Shown here one piece after another: positions 29,821-38,339 of a stretch of 64,000 nucleotides of DNA (positions are counted from its first letter, which is position 1; each line of letters begins with the position of its first letter). Below the pieces are notes generated by a model. The model was not told where the DNA came from, did no database searches, and worked only from the letters and a program-made list of their open reading frames with translations. The position numbers and the translations under genes are program-made. This DNA comes from an uncultured Synechococcaceae cyanobacterium (GTDB lineage: Bacteria; Cyanobacteriota; Cyanobacteriia; PCC-6307; Cyanobiaceae), in NCBI GenBank assembly GCA_902536065.1, contig CACAVZ010000002.1, forward strand, positions 78,456 to 142,455, read 5' to 3'.

Positions 29821-29916
29821 ATGCATCTAAATTCTTTACTTTATATTTTTTCTATATCTTTATTCATTTATATAATGGCGCTGTTTTGGAGAGACTTGCC
29901 AAATCAAAAAAAGTAA
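29821..29916 (+). CDS. Tiny single-span membrane protein
   Basis: 31 residues: MHLNSLLYIFSISLFIYIM span then FWRDLPNQKK. Size resembles cyanobacterial photosystem or cytochrome b6f small subunits, but I cannot match it to one. Confidence 0.4.
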   Translation: MHLNSLLYIFSISLFIYIMALFWRDLPNQKK

Positions 29917-29998
29917 ATAAATAATTAATATTAAATTTATTGCTTATCAAAATAAATTGAGTTATTAATTTAATATTGGATTTAATTTTTTTATATAA

Positions 29999-30163
29999 AT
30001 GCTGAAAGAATCTTCAAATAACAATAACAAAAATATATTCTCAGAAACTAAAAGTATTGAAAAAGAAAAGATGATTTGCAAAGACGGATTCTGTTCATTA
30101 CCAAATCGAGATGAGCTCCCAAAACAAGATTCAAATAATATGAATTTATTTGAACCTATTTAG
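29999..30163 (+). CDS. Small soluble protein with CKDGFC motif
   Basis: 54 residues, Asn/Lys-rich, with MICKDGFCSLPNRDELPK. The C-x4-C pair is the only clear feature. Picocyanobacterial type of small protein; function unknown. Confidence 0.5.
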   Translation: MLKESSNNNNKNIFSETKSIEKEKMICKDGFCSLPNRDELPKQDSNNMNLFEPI

Positions 30164-30228
30164 TAAATAAAACATTTTGAGAAATTGAAGATTAAATTGA
30201 TAGTATTAAATTCTTTAAATTTTAATAT

Positions 30229-30564
30229 ATGCTTAATAACTTTTTTAATGCATATAAAGAGTTTTGGGTTAAAGCTACAGAATTCAAAGGATTCACATCT
30301 CGATCAGACTGGTGGTTAGTTCAATTAGCGAATCTTATAATTTCTTTATTAACTATCCCAATATTTTTAAAAACGTTTGGTTTCAATGCTTATGGATTAG
30401 TTTGTGTCATTCCTCAAATAGCTATTGACATAAGAAGAATCAGAGACTTTGGAAAAGATTGGAAATGGATCTTTATTAATTTAATACCTATCTTCGGATG
30501 GATCTTGTGGTTCATCTGGCTAGGCTTTGGTAAGACTGGTAATGGGAAAAATAAACTTATATAG
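30229..30564 (+). CDS. DUF805 family membrane protein
   Basis: 111 residues: FFNAYKEFWVKATEFKGFTSRSDWW start, membrane hairpin, then the DIRRIRDFGKDWKWIF block and FGWILWFIWLGF end. Matches DUF805, short integral membrane proteins of unknown role. Confidence 0.85.
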   Translation: MLNNFFNAYKEFWVKATEFKGFTSRSDWWLVQLANLIISLLTIPIFLKTFGFNAYGLVCVIPQIAIDIRRIRDFGKDWKWIFINLIPIFGWILWFIWLGFGKTGNGKNKLI

Positions 30565-30567
30565 AAA

Positions 30568-30894
30568 TTAAAACCTCATTTTTTTCTTTTTTTTAAAATC
30601 TACAAATCTTACCTTGTTTCTTAACTCTATTTGTTTTTCAAGAATTCTAAACACATGCATCTCGCATTCGGTTAATTTAAGAAACTGATCGAGTGTATCT
30701 TTATCTTCTTCATCAAAATTCTCGAAAACTTCTGAAATAGCAGTACTATTTATAGAAATAAAATCCTCTGCTACATCTTGTGGATTCTTGCCTGATTCGA
30801 AATCCTGAAAAGCTTCATAAGAATTAAGTTCTCTTGTTAACCATTTAAACCATGGTTCATTTTTATTACGTTTTTTATTTATGATTTTCTTCAT
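30568..30894 (-). CDS. Conserved hypothetical protein, paralogue of 19858 gene
   Basis: 108 residues, acidic and helical between a basic head (KKIINKKRNKN) and tail (RFVDFKKKKKMRF). The core parallels the 88-residue protein at 19858. Convergent with DUF805 (3 bp gap). Confidence 0.65.
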   Translation of the reverse strand: MKKIINKKRNKNEPWFKWLTRELNSYEAFQDFESGKNPQDVAEDFISINSTAISEVFENFDEEDKDTLDQFLKLTECEMHVFRILEKQIELRNKVRFVDFKKKKKMRF

Positions 30895-31101
30895 GAAAAA
30901 ATTTTTACTAGTTTAATCATTATTAGTTATTCATTATTTGACAGCTGTACAAATACTTATTTTAAAAATTAATTAAAGATTAACCTTATTTATTTTTTCA
31001 AAATAACTAGCATAATTACCATAAAGCTTTTTAAAGGATAAGTATTTATTACTCATTTTTTTATTTATGAGATAGCTAGAATTTGTTTTTAGTAAAGTAC
31101 A

Positions 31102-31320
31102 TTGTCAATTCCATTTTACGACTTTCCTTCATCTCCAATTTTAATAATTGGTGCTCTTGGCATTGCAGTAGCGATAGCAGTTTTTTTTGTCTCTTACCAA
31201 AAATATTTCAATTCTCCTTTGAACAAAGAGCGTGCAGAAAAGAAAAAATCCTTAATTAAGGAACAAAAAGAATTGAATGAAAGATTAGAAAAAATAGAAC
31301 AAGAATTAAAAAATTTATAA
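31102..31320 (+). CDS. Small membrane protein with coiled-coil tail
   Basis: 72 residues, start TTG. One span (ILIIGALGIAVAIAVFFVSY) then a charged heptad tail (KSLIKEQKELNERLEKIEQEL). Resembles small membrane-anchored helix proteins of picocyanobacteria. Not named. Confidence 0.6.
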   Translation: MSIPFYDFPSSPILIIGALGIAVAIAVFFVSYQKYFNSPLNKERAEKKKSLIKEQKELNERLEKIEQELKNL

Positions 31321-31405
31321 AAATAACTCTTAAATAGAAATGAGCTGATGATCTCGAATTCAAGACCTTAATTTCTGAAACAGGAATTTTGGTCTATAAG
31401 GAGTT

Positions 31406-31561
31406 ATGGATAAAGATCATCTTATTGAGTTAATTTCTAATAGTCTTCTTTACGAGAGCAGAAATTCTGACTCTACTAAGAATCTTAGTGACTTTAAAAA
31501 TTACTTAGAAAGATTAAATCTAGATCAATTGAGAACTATGTCTAAAGAATTTATTCTTTAG
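31406..31561 (+). CDS. MDKxHLI-family small protein, copy 1
   Basis: 51 residues: MDKDHLIELISNSLLYE at the start and LNLDQLRTMSKEFIL at the end, with a variable middle. A paralogue of equal length lies at 56315. Preceded by AAGGAG (31398-31403), 2 bases from ATG. Function unknown. Confidence 0.65.
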   Translation: MDKDHLIELISNSLLYESRNSDSTKNLSDFKNYLERLNLDQLRTMSKEFIL

Positions 31562-31643
31562 TATGATTTTTAGAAATTTAATTGTTTATTAAATAATCAA
31601 TACTTTTTAAAAATTGTTAGTATCAAAAAATAAAAAGTGAAAT

Positions 31644-32750
31644 ATGTTTAAAGTAACTAGAAGCGATTTTTTAATAAAGCCATTTTTAAAAAGAAATAAT
31701 ATTAGAGCTTTTTATCAAATTATTTCTACTATCTTCCCAATAATTTCTATTTGGTTAATTCTCCAAAAAATAATAATTCAACCTTTTCCATTATTGATTA
31801 AAGGATTCCTATTGGTGCCTTTTATAGTTCTTCTAACTCTGTTCTCTTCTCGAACATTCTCATTAATGCACGATTGCGGACATAATTCTCTTTTTACAAA
31901 ACGGAAATTAAACCGCTTTTTTGGATTTTTACTTGGCTTAATTAATGGTATTCCCCAGAAGTCATGGTCAATTGATCATGCATTTCATCATAGAAATAAT
32001 GGAAATTGGGAAATTTACAAAGGGCCGATAGATGTTTTAAGTCTTGAAGACTATAATTCCCTTACAAAAAGAGAGCAAATATTTTATAAAGTAAGTCGAA
32101 ACTGGATTATGCTTTTCCCTGGCGGTTTTTTTTACTTAGTTTTAAAACCTAGATTAGGAGTGGTAATTATTATTTTTAATTTCATTAAAGATATATTGGA
32201 AGAGACTTTTATCAAAATAAAAAACAGAGAAATGTCTCAACTTTTAGCAATTAATTCAAGAGTCAAACCACCTTTTTCTGATTATGGAGATAATTTTAGT
32301 GAACTATTTGAATTGATAATCAATAACATTGTAGTAATAATAGGTTGGATTTTTATGTGCAAATGGTTGGGATTAGTTTTTTTCTTATCATTTTATTCCG
32401 TGATATTAACCTTATCAGCAGCAATTTTAATATGTGTTTTTTTCGTACAACATAACTACGAAAATGCATATGCTAAAAATACAAAAAATTGGGATCTTAT
32501 CGATGCAGCTATTTTAGGTAGTAGCAATTTAGATATCCCTAATTGGCTAAATTGGTTTTTAGCAGACATTTCTTTCCACAGCATTCACCATCTCTCTGAG
32601 AGAATACCAAATTACAACTTAAGAGCTTGTCATAAAGCAAACATTCATTTGCTCCAACAATCAAAGTTCTTAAAATTAAGCGATTTTTCAAACTGCTTCA
32701 AATATATTATTTGGGATAATAAAAATGAAAAATTAATTCCAATAAATTAA
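31644..32750 (+). CDS. Fatty acid desaturase-family membrane enzyme
   Basis: 368 residues with the three His boxes of membrane di-iron desaturases: HDCGHNS (about 73-79), HAFHH (112-116) and FHSIHH (about 312-317), plus HNYENAY. Membrane spans around them fit the family. It differs from the DesA-type enzyme at 34335, so acyl or carotenoid substrates are both possible. SD-like AGTG only; codon use like its neighbours. Confidence 0.85.
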   Translation: MFKVTRSDFLIKPFLKRNNIRAFYQIISTIFPIISIWLILQKIIIQPFPLLIKGFLLVPFIVLLTLFSSRTFSLMHDCGHNSLFTKRKLNRFFGFLLGLINGIPQKSWSIDHAFHHRNNGNWEIYKGPIDVLSLEDYNSLTKREQIFYKVSRNWIMLFPGGFFYLVLKPRLGVVIIIFNFIKDILEETFIKIKNREMSQLLAINSRVKPPFSDYGDNFSELFELIINNIVVIIGWIFMCKWLGLVFFLSFYSVILTLSAAILICVFFVQHNYENAYAKNTKNWDLIDAAILGSSNLDIPNWLNWFLADISFHSIHHLSERIPNYNLRACHKANIHLLQQSKFLKLSDFSNCFKYIIWDNKNEKLIPIN

Positions 32751-32753
32751 TAC

Positions 32754-32906
32754 TTAATTCAACTTTCTTCTCAATTTTCTTTTTAGAGGAATACTGCTAT
32801 ATGCATGAGTACCAATAGATGGAGGCATTTCATTCTTTAAAGGATGCATAAAAGCATTTGCCATACTCTCTAACATTTTAGAAAGCCAAGTAATTACTGA
32901 TTTCAT
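32754..32906 (-). CDS. Small basic hypothetical protein
   Basis: 50 residues: amphipathic MKSVITWLSKMLESMANAFM, then MPPSIGTHAYSSIPLKRKLRRK. The PPSIGTHAY piece and basic end look conserved rather than random. Convergent with the desaturase (3 bp gap). Confidence 0.5.
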   Translation of the reverse strand: MKSVITWLSKMLESMANAFMHPLKNEMPPSIGTHAYSSIPLKRKLRRKLN

Positions 32907-33194
32907 TTGAAAATCTAAAAGTGAACTTTTTCATCATCTAACTAAATTACTGAAAAGTAAATCAGTCTTTATGCTGATTTTTTAAGAAGATTGCCTTTTA
33001 GATTAATATTAAATAATCAAAATTATTTTTTACTTTTGTGTTGTAAAAGAAGAATATTACTATCTTTTTCAAGGTAAACCAGTTGCAAAAAAAATTTAGT
33101 AAATAATACTTATTTTTTCTGATTCACTTAATAAATTAAATTATTGAACATAAATTCGTGCTATATCTCTATTCCAAATAAATCCAACAATATT

Positions 33195-33353
33195 ATGAAT
33201 GATTCATTTGTTTCTACCAACCAGAATACAGAGATAGATTCTATTAATTCATATTTCGAGTGTATTACTGAATGCAGTATTGTTGATGGTCATCAAGAAT
33301 GTATTACTCGTTGTTTAGAAGTTCATTTAAAGGGAGGTGATCAAAATGAATAA
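33195..33353 (+). CDS. Cysteine-rich small protein with CX3C-x(n)-CX3C
   Basis: 52 residues from ATG 33195 (MNDSFVSTNQ); the frame is open from 33144 but the extra 17 residues look spurious. The C-terminal half, ECITECSIVDGHQECITRCLE, has two CX3C pairs. The same layout appears in the protein at 49885. Its last codons carry the ribosome site of the next gene, with an 8-bp overlap. Confidence 0.6.
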   Translation: MNDSFVSTNQNTEIDSINSYFECITECSIVDGHQECITRCLEVHLKGGDQNE

Positions 33354-33498
33354 AAAAAATTCACCTCAAAGGAAAACAACTTTAAAATGGAACTCGAATG
33401 GAGAGCTTTCCGAAATTGATATGTTAAGAATTTTAGAAAAGATATCCTCACATGATCTTAATCAATGTGAATTAACATGCGATTCTGATACAAGTTAA
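33346..33498 (+). CDS. Small protein coupled to the CX3C protein
   Basis: 50 residues: NSPQRKTTLKWNSNGELSE then DMLRILEKISSHDLNQCEL and CD. Its ribosome site, AAAGGGAGGTGATC (33329-33342), is nearly the full complement of the 16S 3' end and lies within the upstream coding region, so the two are translationally coupled. Function unknown. Confidence 0.6.
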   Translation: MNKKNSPQRKTTLKWNSNGELSEIDMLRILEKISSHDLNQCELTCDSDTS

Positions 33499-33632
33499 GA
33501 TATGTTTTTCAATATATTTCTAATACTGCTGATAAAAAAGCAGGTTATGGGGGATTTTTGTAGGATTTTATTTAATCAGATTTCAATAAACATTTAGAAC
33601 ATTTTCATATAACTATAGTTTTATTCTAAAAA

Positions 33633-33773
33633 TTAATTTTTAGAACTCCTACCTTTTTTTAAGAATGTTTTACTAATTTCTTTTTTTGTTAGTTGAATCG
33701 GTTTTACTAATCCTGAATCACCATGAGTTGGACAATAATAAGTCATAAGCATCCAATTTTTTTCTTGATCCAT
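33633..33773 (-). CDS. Small basic hypothetical protein
   Basis: 46 residues: MDQEKNWMLMTYYCPTHGD, then a Lys-rich tail (KPIQLTKKEISKTFLKKGR). CPTHG recalls a zinc-knuckle half; no family recognised. Confidence 0.45.
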   Translation of the reverse strand: MDQEKNWMLMTYYCPTHGDSGLVKPIQLTKKEISKTFLKKGRSSKN

Positions 33774-33963
33774 AACTAATAACTTTTTTAAATAATGATT
33801 AAATAATTAGGATGAATTTTGAAAAAATTTCTTTTTTTTAAGCTTTTTTTCTTTTTTACTTAATAATTTATAAAAATTTTGGATCTATTCTCACAAAATA
33901 GATATAAATACGCATGACTTTAAAAAAAAATCCTGCTATTTATTAATAAATTCAAAATTATTC

Positions 33964-34095
33964 ATGTCTCTAGAATCTATATTGATGGTAGTTGCTCCAA
34001 TCTGTCTTTTTACAGTAGGAGTTATTGTTTTACCTATCCTAGTAAAGCCACGTAAACAATCTGGTTTACCTAAGAGATATATACGCGGTCTTTAA
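33964..34095 (+). CDS. Tiny single-span membrane protein
   Basis: 43 residues: one span (ILMVVAPICLFTVGVIVLPILV) and a basic tail KPRKQSGLPKRYIRGL. The 34096-34334 stretch after it holds no supported gene. Confidence 0.5.
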   Translation: MSLESILMVVAPICLFTVGVIVLPILVKPRKQSGLPKRYIRGL

Positions 34096-34334
34096 ATTAA
34101 TTAAGCTTTAAGGAAGAGCAAAGACAATCAGCATAAGAAAGAAAAAGTGAATAAGATTGCGATAAAAGAATAAAAAAATGTTTGGCAAAGATAATTTTAT
34201 TTGAAGATGAAATTAAAATCTTAAAAACTTTATCGAAAAAAAATTTATAAATTATTTTCATTATGAGATCCTGTGATGGATAATAGAATATATAAATTCG
34301 CTTTTATTTAACAAAATTCTAAACCAATAAAAAT

Positions 34335-35501
34335 TTGAGTAATATAAAATTTTCTGGTCTCAAAGGCCAAGCGCTTGTAATAAAGGATAAAAATATTCCA
34401 AGCATAAAAGAATTTCAGGATGTTATCCCAGATCACTACTTTAGGTGCAATACCAAAACTTCTTTGAGGTATCTTTTACAATCAGCTTTCATTCAATCAT
34501 TAGTAGTTGTATTAGGGTTATCTATTCCATTTACCCCAAAAATGATCCCAATTTGGATAATTTACGCATTAATATCAGGTACCACTGCAATGGGATTCTG
34601 GGTAATTGCCCATGAATGTGGGCATGGAGCATTCTCTAAAAACAAGATATTGGAATCTGTAACTGGTTATTTACTTCATTCATTACTTCTAGTGCCTTAT
34701 TTCTCTTGGCAGCATTCTCATGCAGTTCATCATCGATTCACAAATCACATATCCAATGGAGAAACTCACGTCCCTTTAGTCATTAAAGGGAACGGAGTTA
34801 CAGAAAAAATTGGCGGAGAAAAAGAATTACATTTTTCAAATTCCTTAGGTAAGAAAAATTATGGAATTCTTCAACTTGTTTTACATCTAATATTTGGCTG
34901 GCCTGCTTATTTACTCACGGGAAGTACAGGAGGAGTTAAATATGGTATTTCAAATCATTTTTGGCCAAGAAAACCATTTTCTAAAGCATTATGGCCATCA
35001 ATATGGGCCAAGAAAGTTTGGCTATCAGATATTGGCGTAGGTTTGACATTAGTGGGCATTGTTTATTTAGTTTTCAAGTATGGATTATTTCCAGTAATTG
35101 CTCTGTATTTGAGCCCTTTATTAGTGGTTAATTGTTGGCTAGTAGTTTATACATGGCTTCATCATACAGATTCAGACGTGCCTCATCTTTCAAATACGGA
35201 ATTTTCCTTTATGAGAGGCGCATTTCTATCTATTGACAGGCCTTACGGTAGAGTCCTTAATTTTCTTCACCATAATATAGGTTCTAGCCATGTTGTTCAT
35301 CATGTATGTCCAACTATCCCTCATTATCATGCAAAAAAGGCAACTGTATTAATTAAAAAAGCCTTTAAAAAAGCATATCTTTTTAATCCTGATCCAATAC
35401 ACAAAGCTCTATGGAATGTTGCTTGCAATTGCGTTGCTGTTAAGTCAGACATCAAGAGCGGAAGATATATTTGGCAATCTTCATACAAAATGGTGGATTA
35501 A
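34335..35501 (+). CDS. DesA-type delta-12 fatty acid desaturase
   Basis: 388 residues, TTG start. All three His boxes of cyanobacterial DesA are visible: HECGHGAF (about 95-102), HSHAVHHRFTNH (about 131-142), HVVHH (about 327-331, within SSHVVHHVCPTIPHYHA). Four membrane spans around them. Puts a second double bond into membrane acyl chains in the family, with ferredoxin as donor. Prochlorococcus carries several desA-like genes; the exact regiospecificity is not decided here. Confidence 0.9.
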   Translation: MSNIKFSGLKGQALVIKDKNIPSIKEFQDVIPDHYFRCNTKTSLRYLLQSAFIQSLVVVLGLSIPFTPKMIPIWIIYALISGTTAMGFWVIAHECGHGAFSKNKILESVTGYLLHSLLLVPYFSWQHSHAVHHRFTNHISNGETHVPLVIKGNGVTEKIGGEKELHFSNSLGKKNYGILQLVLHLIFGWPAYLLTGSTGGVKYGISNHFWPRKPFSKALWPSIWAKKVWLSDIGVGLTLVGIVYLVFKYGLFPVIALYLSPLLVVNCWLVVYTWLHHTDSDVPHLSNTEFSFMRGAFLSIDRPYGRVLNFLHHNIGSSHVVHHVCPTIPHYHAKKATVLIKKAFKKAYLFNPDPIHKALWNVACNCVAVKSDIKSGRYIWQSSYKMVD

Positions 35502-35618
35502 AAGCACAATAAGCATCAATTCTTTATCACATTAATTTACGCAAATCTGAAAAGAATATAAAAGAATTAGAAATATCAACTTTTTCATCTTAGAAAATAC
35601 TCACGATTTGGTAATTCT

Positions 35619-35780
35619 ATGAGTGGCGACAATTTGCATGGTAAACAGCCTATTAAATTTTATTCGGAAAAAATAACACTTACAAAAGTTGAATTATTAG
35701 AAAGACAGTTGAGTTTAGGCGATAAAATTTCAGATTTAGATCAAAAGCATAAAGAATGGAGCAAAAAACTATTAGGTTGA
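35619..35780 (+). CDS. Small hypothetical protein
   Basis: 53 residues, soluble, helical: MSGDNLHGKQPIKFYSEK, LTKVELLERQLSLGDKISDLDQKH, WSKKLLG. No family recognised. Confidence 0.55.
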   Translation: MSGDNLHGKQPIKFYSEKITLTKVELLERQLSLGDKISDLDQKHKEWSKKLLG

Positions 35781-35830
35781 TCATCTAATAAGATGAATTT
35801 TAATAACTTATTGATATTTTATTTGCCTTA

Positions 35831-36448
35831 TCAAGAAACTTTTCTATAAATTATTGAAAAATTATTTGCAGGCATCTTAATAATATCCTCTTGAAAAAAA
35901 CCATTTTTCTTACTCTCATCACAAACTTCCTCAAGATTTTTAATACCCCAAAGATCATTTTGCATTTTTAATGAATTATCGAAAAAATAATTACTTTCAC
36001 TTGTATGAGTGTTACAAATTTTAAATGGTCCATATAACAACAAAAATTGTCCCTTATTAAGTAATTTTCCTGCCTCTCTAAATAGTGCTACTGTACAAGA
36101 CCACTCTGCTACATGAATCATATTTATAGAGACTATTCCTTGCAAAGAATGAGCTAATCTTAATGGAATTTTCCAAGGAGTTTTTTCTACATCAATCTCC
36201 AGAGGCTGGGGCATTTTCATGGTTAAGTCTTCATACTCAATCCAAGAACTTATACTTTTTCTATGCAATAACTCTGCATCACTCGTTTGCCAAATTATTT
36301 TAGGAAAGCGTTTTTGAAAAACCACTCCATGTTCACCGCTACCACTGCCAATTTCCAATACTGAACCTTTTTTTATAATTCTGGATAGTACATCACCAAT
36401 GCAGTTTCTATTTCTTTGAGTTGCCGAAAAAAAAAGTCTATTATCCAA
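35831..36448 (-). CDS. DUF938 SAM-dependent methyltransferase
   Basis: 205 residues: RLFFSATQRNRNCI start, motif I VLEIGSGSGEHGVVF, then INMIHVAEWSC and LLYGPFKI. These are the signature blocks of DUF938, predicted methyltransferases of unknown substrate. Confidence 0.87.
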   Translation of the reverse strand: MDNRLFFSATQRNRNCIGDVLSRIIKKGSVLEIGSGSGEHGVVFQKRFPKIIWQTSDAELLHRKSISSWIEYEDLTMKMPQPLEIDVEKTPWKIPLRLAHSLQGIVSINMIHVAEWSCTVALFREAGKLLNKGQFLLLYGPFKICNTHTSESNYFFDNSLKMQNDLWGIKNLEEVCDESKKNGFFQEDIIKMPANNFSIIYRKVS

Positions 36449-36500
36449 AATTAAAAAAAATTTGGCGCTTCAGTAAAATTAATAATTCTAAAATCCTTGA

Positions 36501-36611
36501 TTATTTAACCTTTCTCAATTTAGGAGTTTTGAAAAACATTATTTTAAGGCTAAAGAATAATATTGAAATTGTAAGTGCAGGCAAGATATAAAGTATTAAA
36601 TCAGAGGTCAT
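36501..36611 (-). CDS. Tiny single-span membrane protein
   Basis: 36 residues: MTSDLILYILPALTISILFF span, then KIMFFKTPKLRKVK. No family recognised. Confidence 0.45.
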   Translation of the reverse strand: MTSDLILYILPALTISILFFSLKIMFFKTPKLRKVK

Positions 36612-36748
36612 TAGAGAAGGAATCCTTCCAAAAATTAAATGCATGTAATAGGTCGAGAATGACATAAATTCATATATATCTAATTTATTAATAGCAATTA
36701 TTTGAATTCTTAAAACTACTTTTATTCAAAAACTAAAAATTCTCAAAA

Positions 36749-36786
36749 AAAAGAGTCAGCCTGTATCCCTACTAGCTGACTCTTTT
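36749..36786. terminator. Symmetrical intrinsic terminator
   Basis: AAAAGAGTCAGC-loop of 14-GCTGACTCTTTT, a 12-bp perfect stem flanked by A and T runs, so it can work in both directions. On the plus strand no gene precedes it for over 900 bp, so it may end a short non-coding RNA; on the minus strand nothing starts nearby. Confidence 0.7.
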
Positions 36787-36976
36787 AATATAGTAATTTA
36801 AATTACCTCTAAATGAGGATATACCTCTAAAAAAACAAGGTGAAAAGCTTATATTTTTTTTCCATAATTTAAAAAATCAGAGCAAAAATAAAAAAATCCA
36901 TAAGGTATATTTAGACACATATATGTAGCAGTTTTTAAAATTTTACTGATAAAGCTAAGAATAATTCCTGATTTTC

Positions 36977-37005
36977 TTTACATTATTAAATAATTATGTT
37001 ATAAT
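36977..37005 (+). promoter_or_regulatory. Promoter of the hli gene pair
   Basis: TTTACA (36977-36982) and TATAAT (37000-37005) with 17 bp between them, a near-ideal sigma70 promoter. TTTACATT is also one half of an HLR1 (RpaB) box; the second half is weak. The leader to the first ATG is then about 17 nt. Confidence 0.6.
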
Positions 37006-37028
37006 AGTTAACAGTTTACACAAACAAA

Positions 37029-37136
37029 ATGACTCCCGAAGCAGAACGTTTTAATGGTTGGGCAGCAATGTTAGGTTTCGTTGCAGCAGTCGGTGCATAC
37101 GTCACAACAGGCCAAATCATTCCAGGTTGGTTCTAA
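37029..37136 (+). CDS. hli: High-light-inducible protein, minimal form
   Basis: 35 residues, one of the smallest Hlips: AERFNGWAAMLGFVAAVGAYVTTGQIIPGWF (cited here only for its parts: the ERFNGWAAMLGF chlorophyll-binding helix and the TTGQIIPG tail). Single thylakoid span that binds chlorophyll and carotenoid during light stress. The stop and the next start overlap as TAATG. Confidence 0.9.
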   Translation: MTPEAERFNGWAAMLGFVAAVGAYVTTGQIIPGWF

Positions 37137-37276
37137 TGAAAAATAACGAACCAAAAATAATTGAAAAAGAAAAAATCGTCGCTGAAAAGCTAAACGGTAG
37201 ATTCGCAATGTTAGGTTTTGTTGCTCTAGTTGGAGCATATCTAACTACAGGTCAAATAATTCCTGGTTTTATCTAA
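37136..37276 (+). CDS. hli: High-light-inducible protein
   Basis: 46 residues from ATG 37136, overlapping the previous stop by one base. Basic N-terminus, EKLNGRFAMLGFVALVGAY helix with the pigment-binding E-x-x-N-G-R, and TTGQIIPGFI end. A longer open frame from 37058 would overlap the first hli and is rejected. Confidence 0.92.
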   Translation: MKNNEPKIIEKEKIVAEKLNGRFAMLGFVALVGAYLTTGQIIPGFI

Positions 37277-37300
37277 TATAAATTTTTTTGATTTTCATAG

Positions 37301-37337
37301 AAAAAGTCTAAATTAAAGTTAATTCAGGCTTTTTTTT
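37301..37337 (+). terminator. Terminator of the hli pair
   Basis: AAAAAGTCT-loop-AGGCTTTTT with one G-U pair, followed by T run. 24 bp after the second hli stop. Confidence 0.6.
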
Positions 37338-37742
37338 ATGGAATTTTTTTGAAAACAAATGGTTTTTATTAATTAAAATTTGAATGATCCTATTTGTAAC
37401 AAAAAAAGTATGCTAATGATCAGCATAAAAACGCTATCTCACTTGTAAAAATTAGATTCAAATTTTTTTTTGGTTTTAAGCACAACTTATGCTTCAGTTT
37501 GATTTGGGGAAATTTTTGTGGTTATTTTTATAATCTATATTCGCGGGAAACAAAATCAAACTTAAAAAGTTTAGTAGCAACAAATTGAAAATACATAATT
37601 TTTACCGCTAAAAAACTGAATAAAGAAAATTATTAATATAAAAAAATTTTATAAGGAATATTAATATGATTATTTTTCTCGATTAAAAGTTAAATTCAAT
37701 TGTTAATTAATGCTATCTTTATCGAAATAATTCGAGGATTTA

Positions 37743-37871
37743 ATGAGAGTAAAGCTTGAACCTGAGACAGCATTTATTGGAAAAAAATTTGCTTATATAT
37801 TTCTAGGAATAATATTTAGCTTGAATGCTATAACTTTTGTTTGGTTTTTCTTTTTTTCAAATTTAAAATAA
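37743..37871 (+). CDS. Tiny single-span membrane protein
   Basis: 42 residues: MRVKLEPETAFIGKKFAY then one aromatic span (FLGIIFSLNAITFVWFFFF). No family recognised. Converges with the hli at 37946. Confidence 0.45.
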   Translation: MRVKLEPETAFIGKKFAYIFLGIIFSLNAITFVWFFFFSNLK

Positions 37872-37945
37872 ACCTTAATTTTTAGTTTAAAAGTATTAAA
37901 TCATATAAGTTAAACTAAAACTTTATGAAGACAGTTACTTAGAAG

Positions 37946-38152
37946 CTAAAAAATTCCAGGAATGATCTGTCCAGTTGTTATGTAGGCACCTAATAAAGCA
38001 ACGAAGCCAACCATAGCCCATCTACCGTTTACTTTTTCTGCATTTTGAGGATATCCATCGTATGAGACAGTTTCGTCAATATAAGGCCTAGTTTCTGATG
38101 GGAACATATTCTGCCTTCCACCTGATTCTGTTGTGACTCCTGATTTTGTCAT
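37946..38152 (-). CDS. hli: High-light-inducible protein, longer N-terminus
   Basis: 68 residues: hydrophilic N-terminus (about 38 residues, RQNMFPSETRPYIDETVSYDGYPQN quoted in part as RPYIDETV), then AEKVNGRWAMVGFVALLGAYITTGQIIPG. The E-x-x-N-x-R pigment-binding motif is intact. Same TTGQIIPG tail as the pair at 37029-37276. Confidence 0.93.
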   Translation of the reverse strand: MTKSGVTTESGGRQNMFPSETRPYIDETVSYDGYPQNAEKVNGRWAMVGFVALLGAYITTGQIIPGIF

Positions 38153-38187
38153 TAAAAAGATAAATAATTGTTAATTAAAGTAACACA

Positions 38188-38205
38188 AATATTAACTTAT
38201 GTAAA
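38188..38205 (-). promoter_or_regulatory. Possible HLR1 (RpaB) box upstream of hli
   Basis: On the minus strand TTTACATA-AG-TTAATATT: the first half fits KTTACAWW exactly, the second at 6 of 8. It lies 36 bp upstream of the start of the 37946 hli. Plausible target of the NblS-RpaB pathway, but the match is partial. Confidence 0.35.
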
Positions 38206-38339
38206 CCAAATTCTCCATTATCTGTCCTTGCATTTTTATGTTATAGCTTAATATGTGACATTTCTGATTAAAATTAGCAAGTCGTATTTAAAAAATCACC
38301 TTTTTATTGTCAAATTAGCATTCAATAACTATAAATAAG

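Noticed and set aside
37058..37276. 72-codon frame starting inside the first hli
   Set aside because: N-terminal part overlaps hli 37029 out of frame; the ATG at 37136 gives the normal Hlip.
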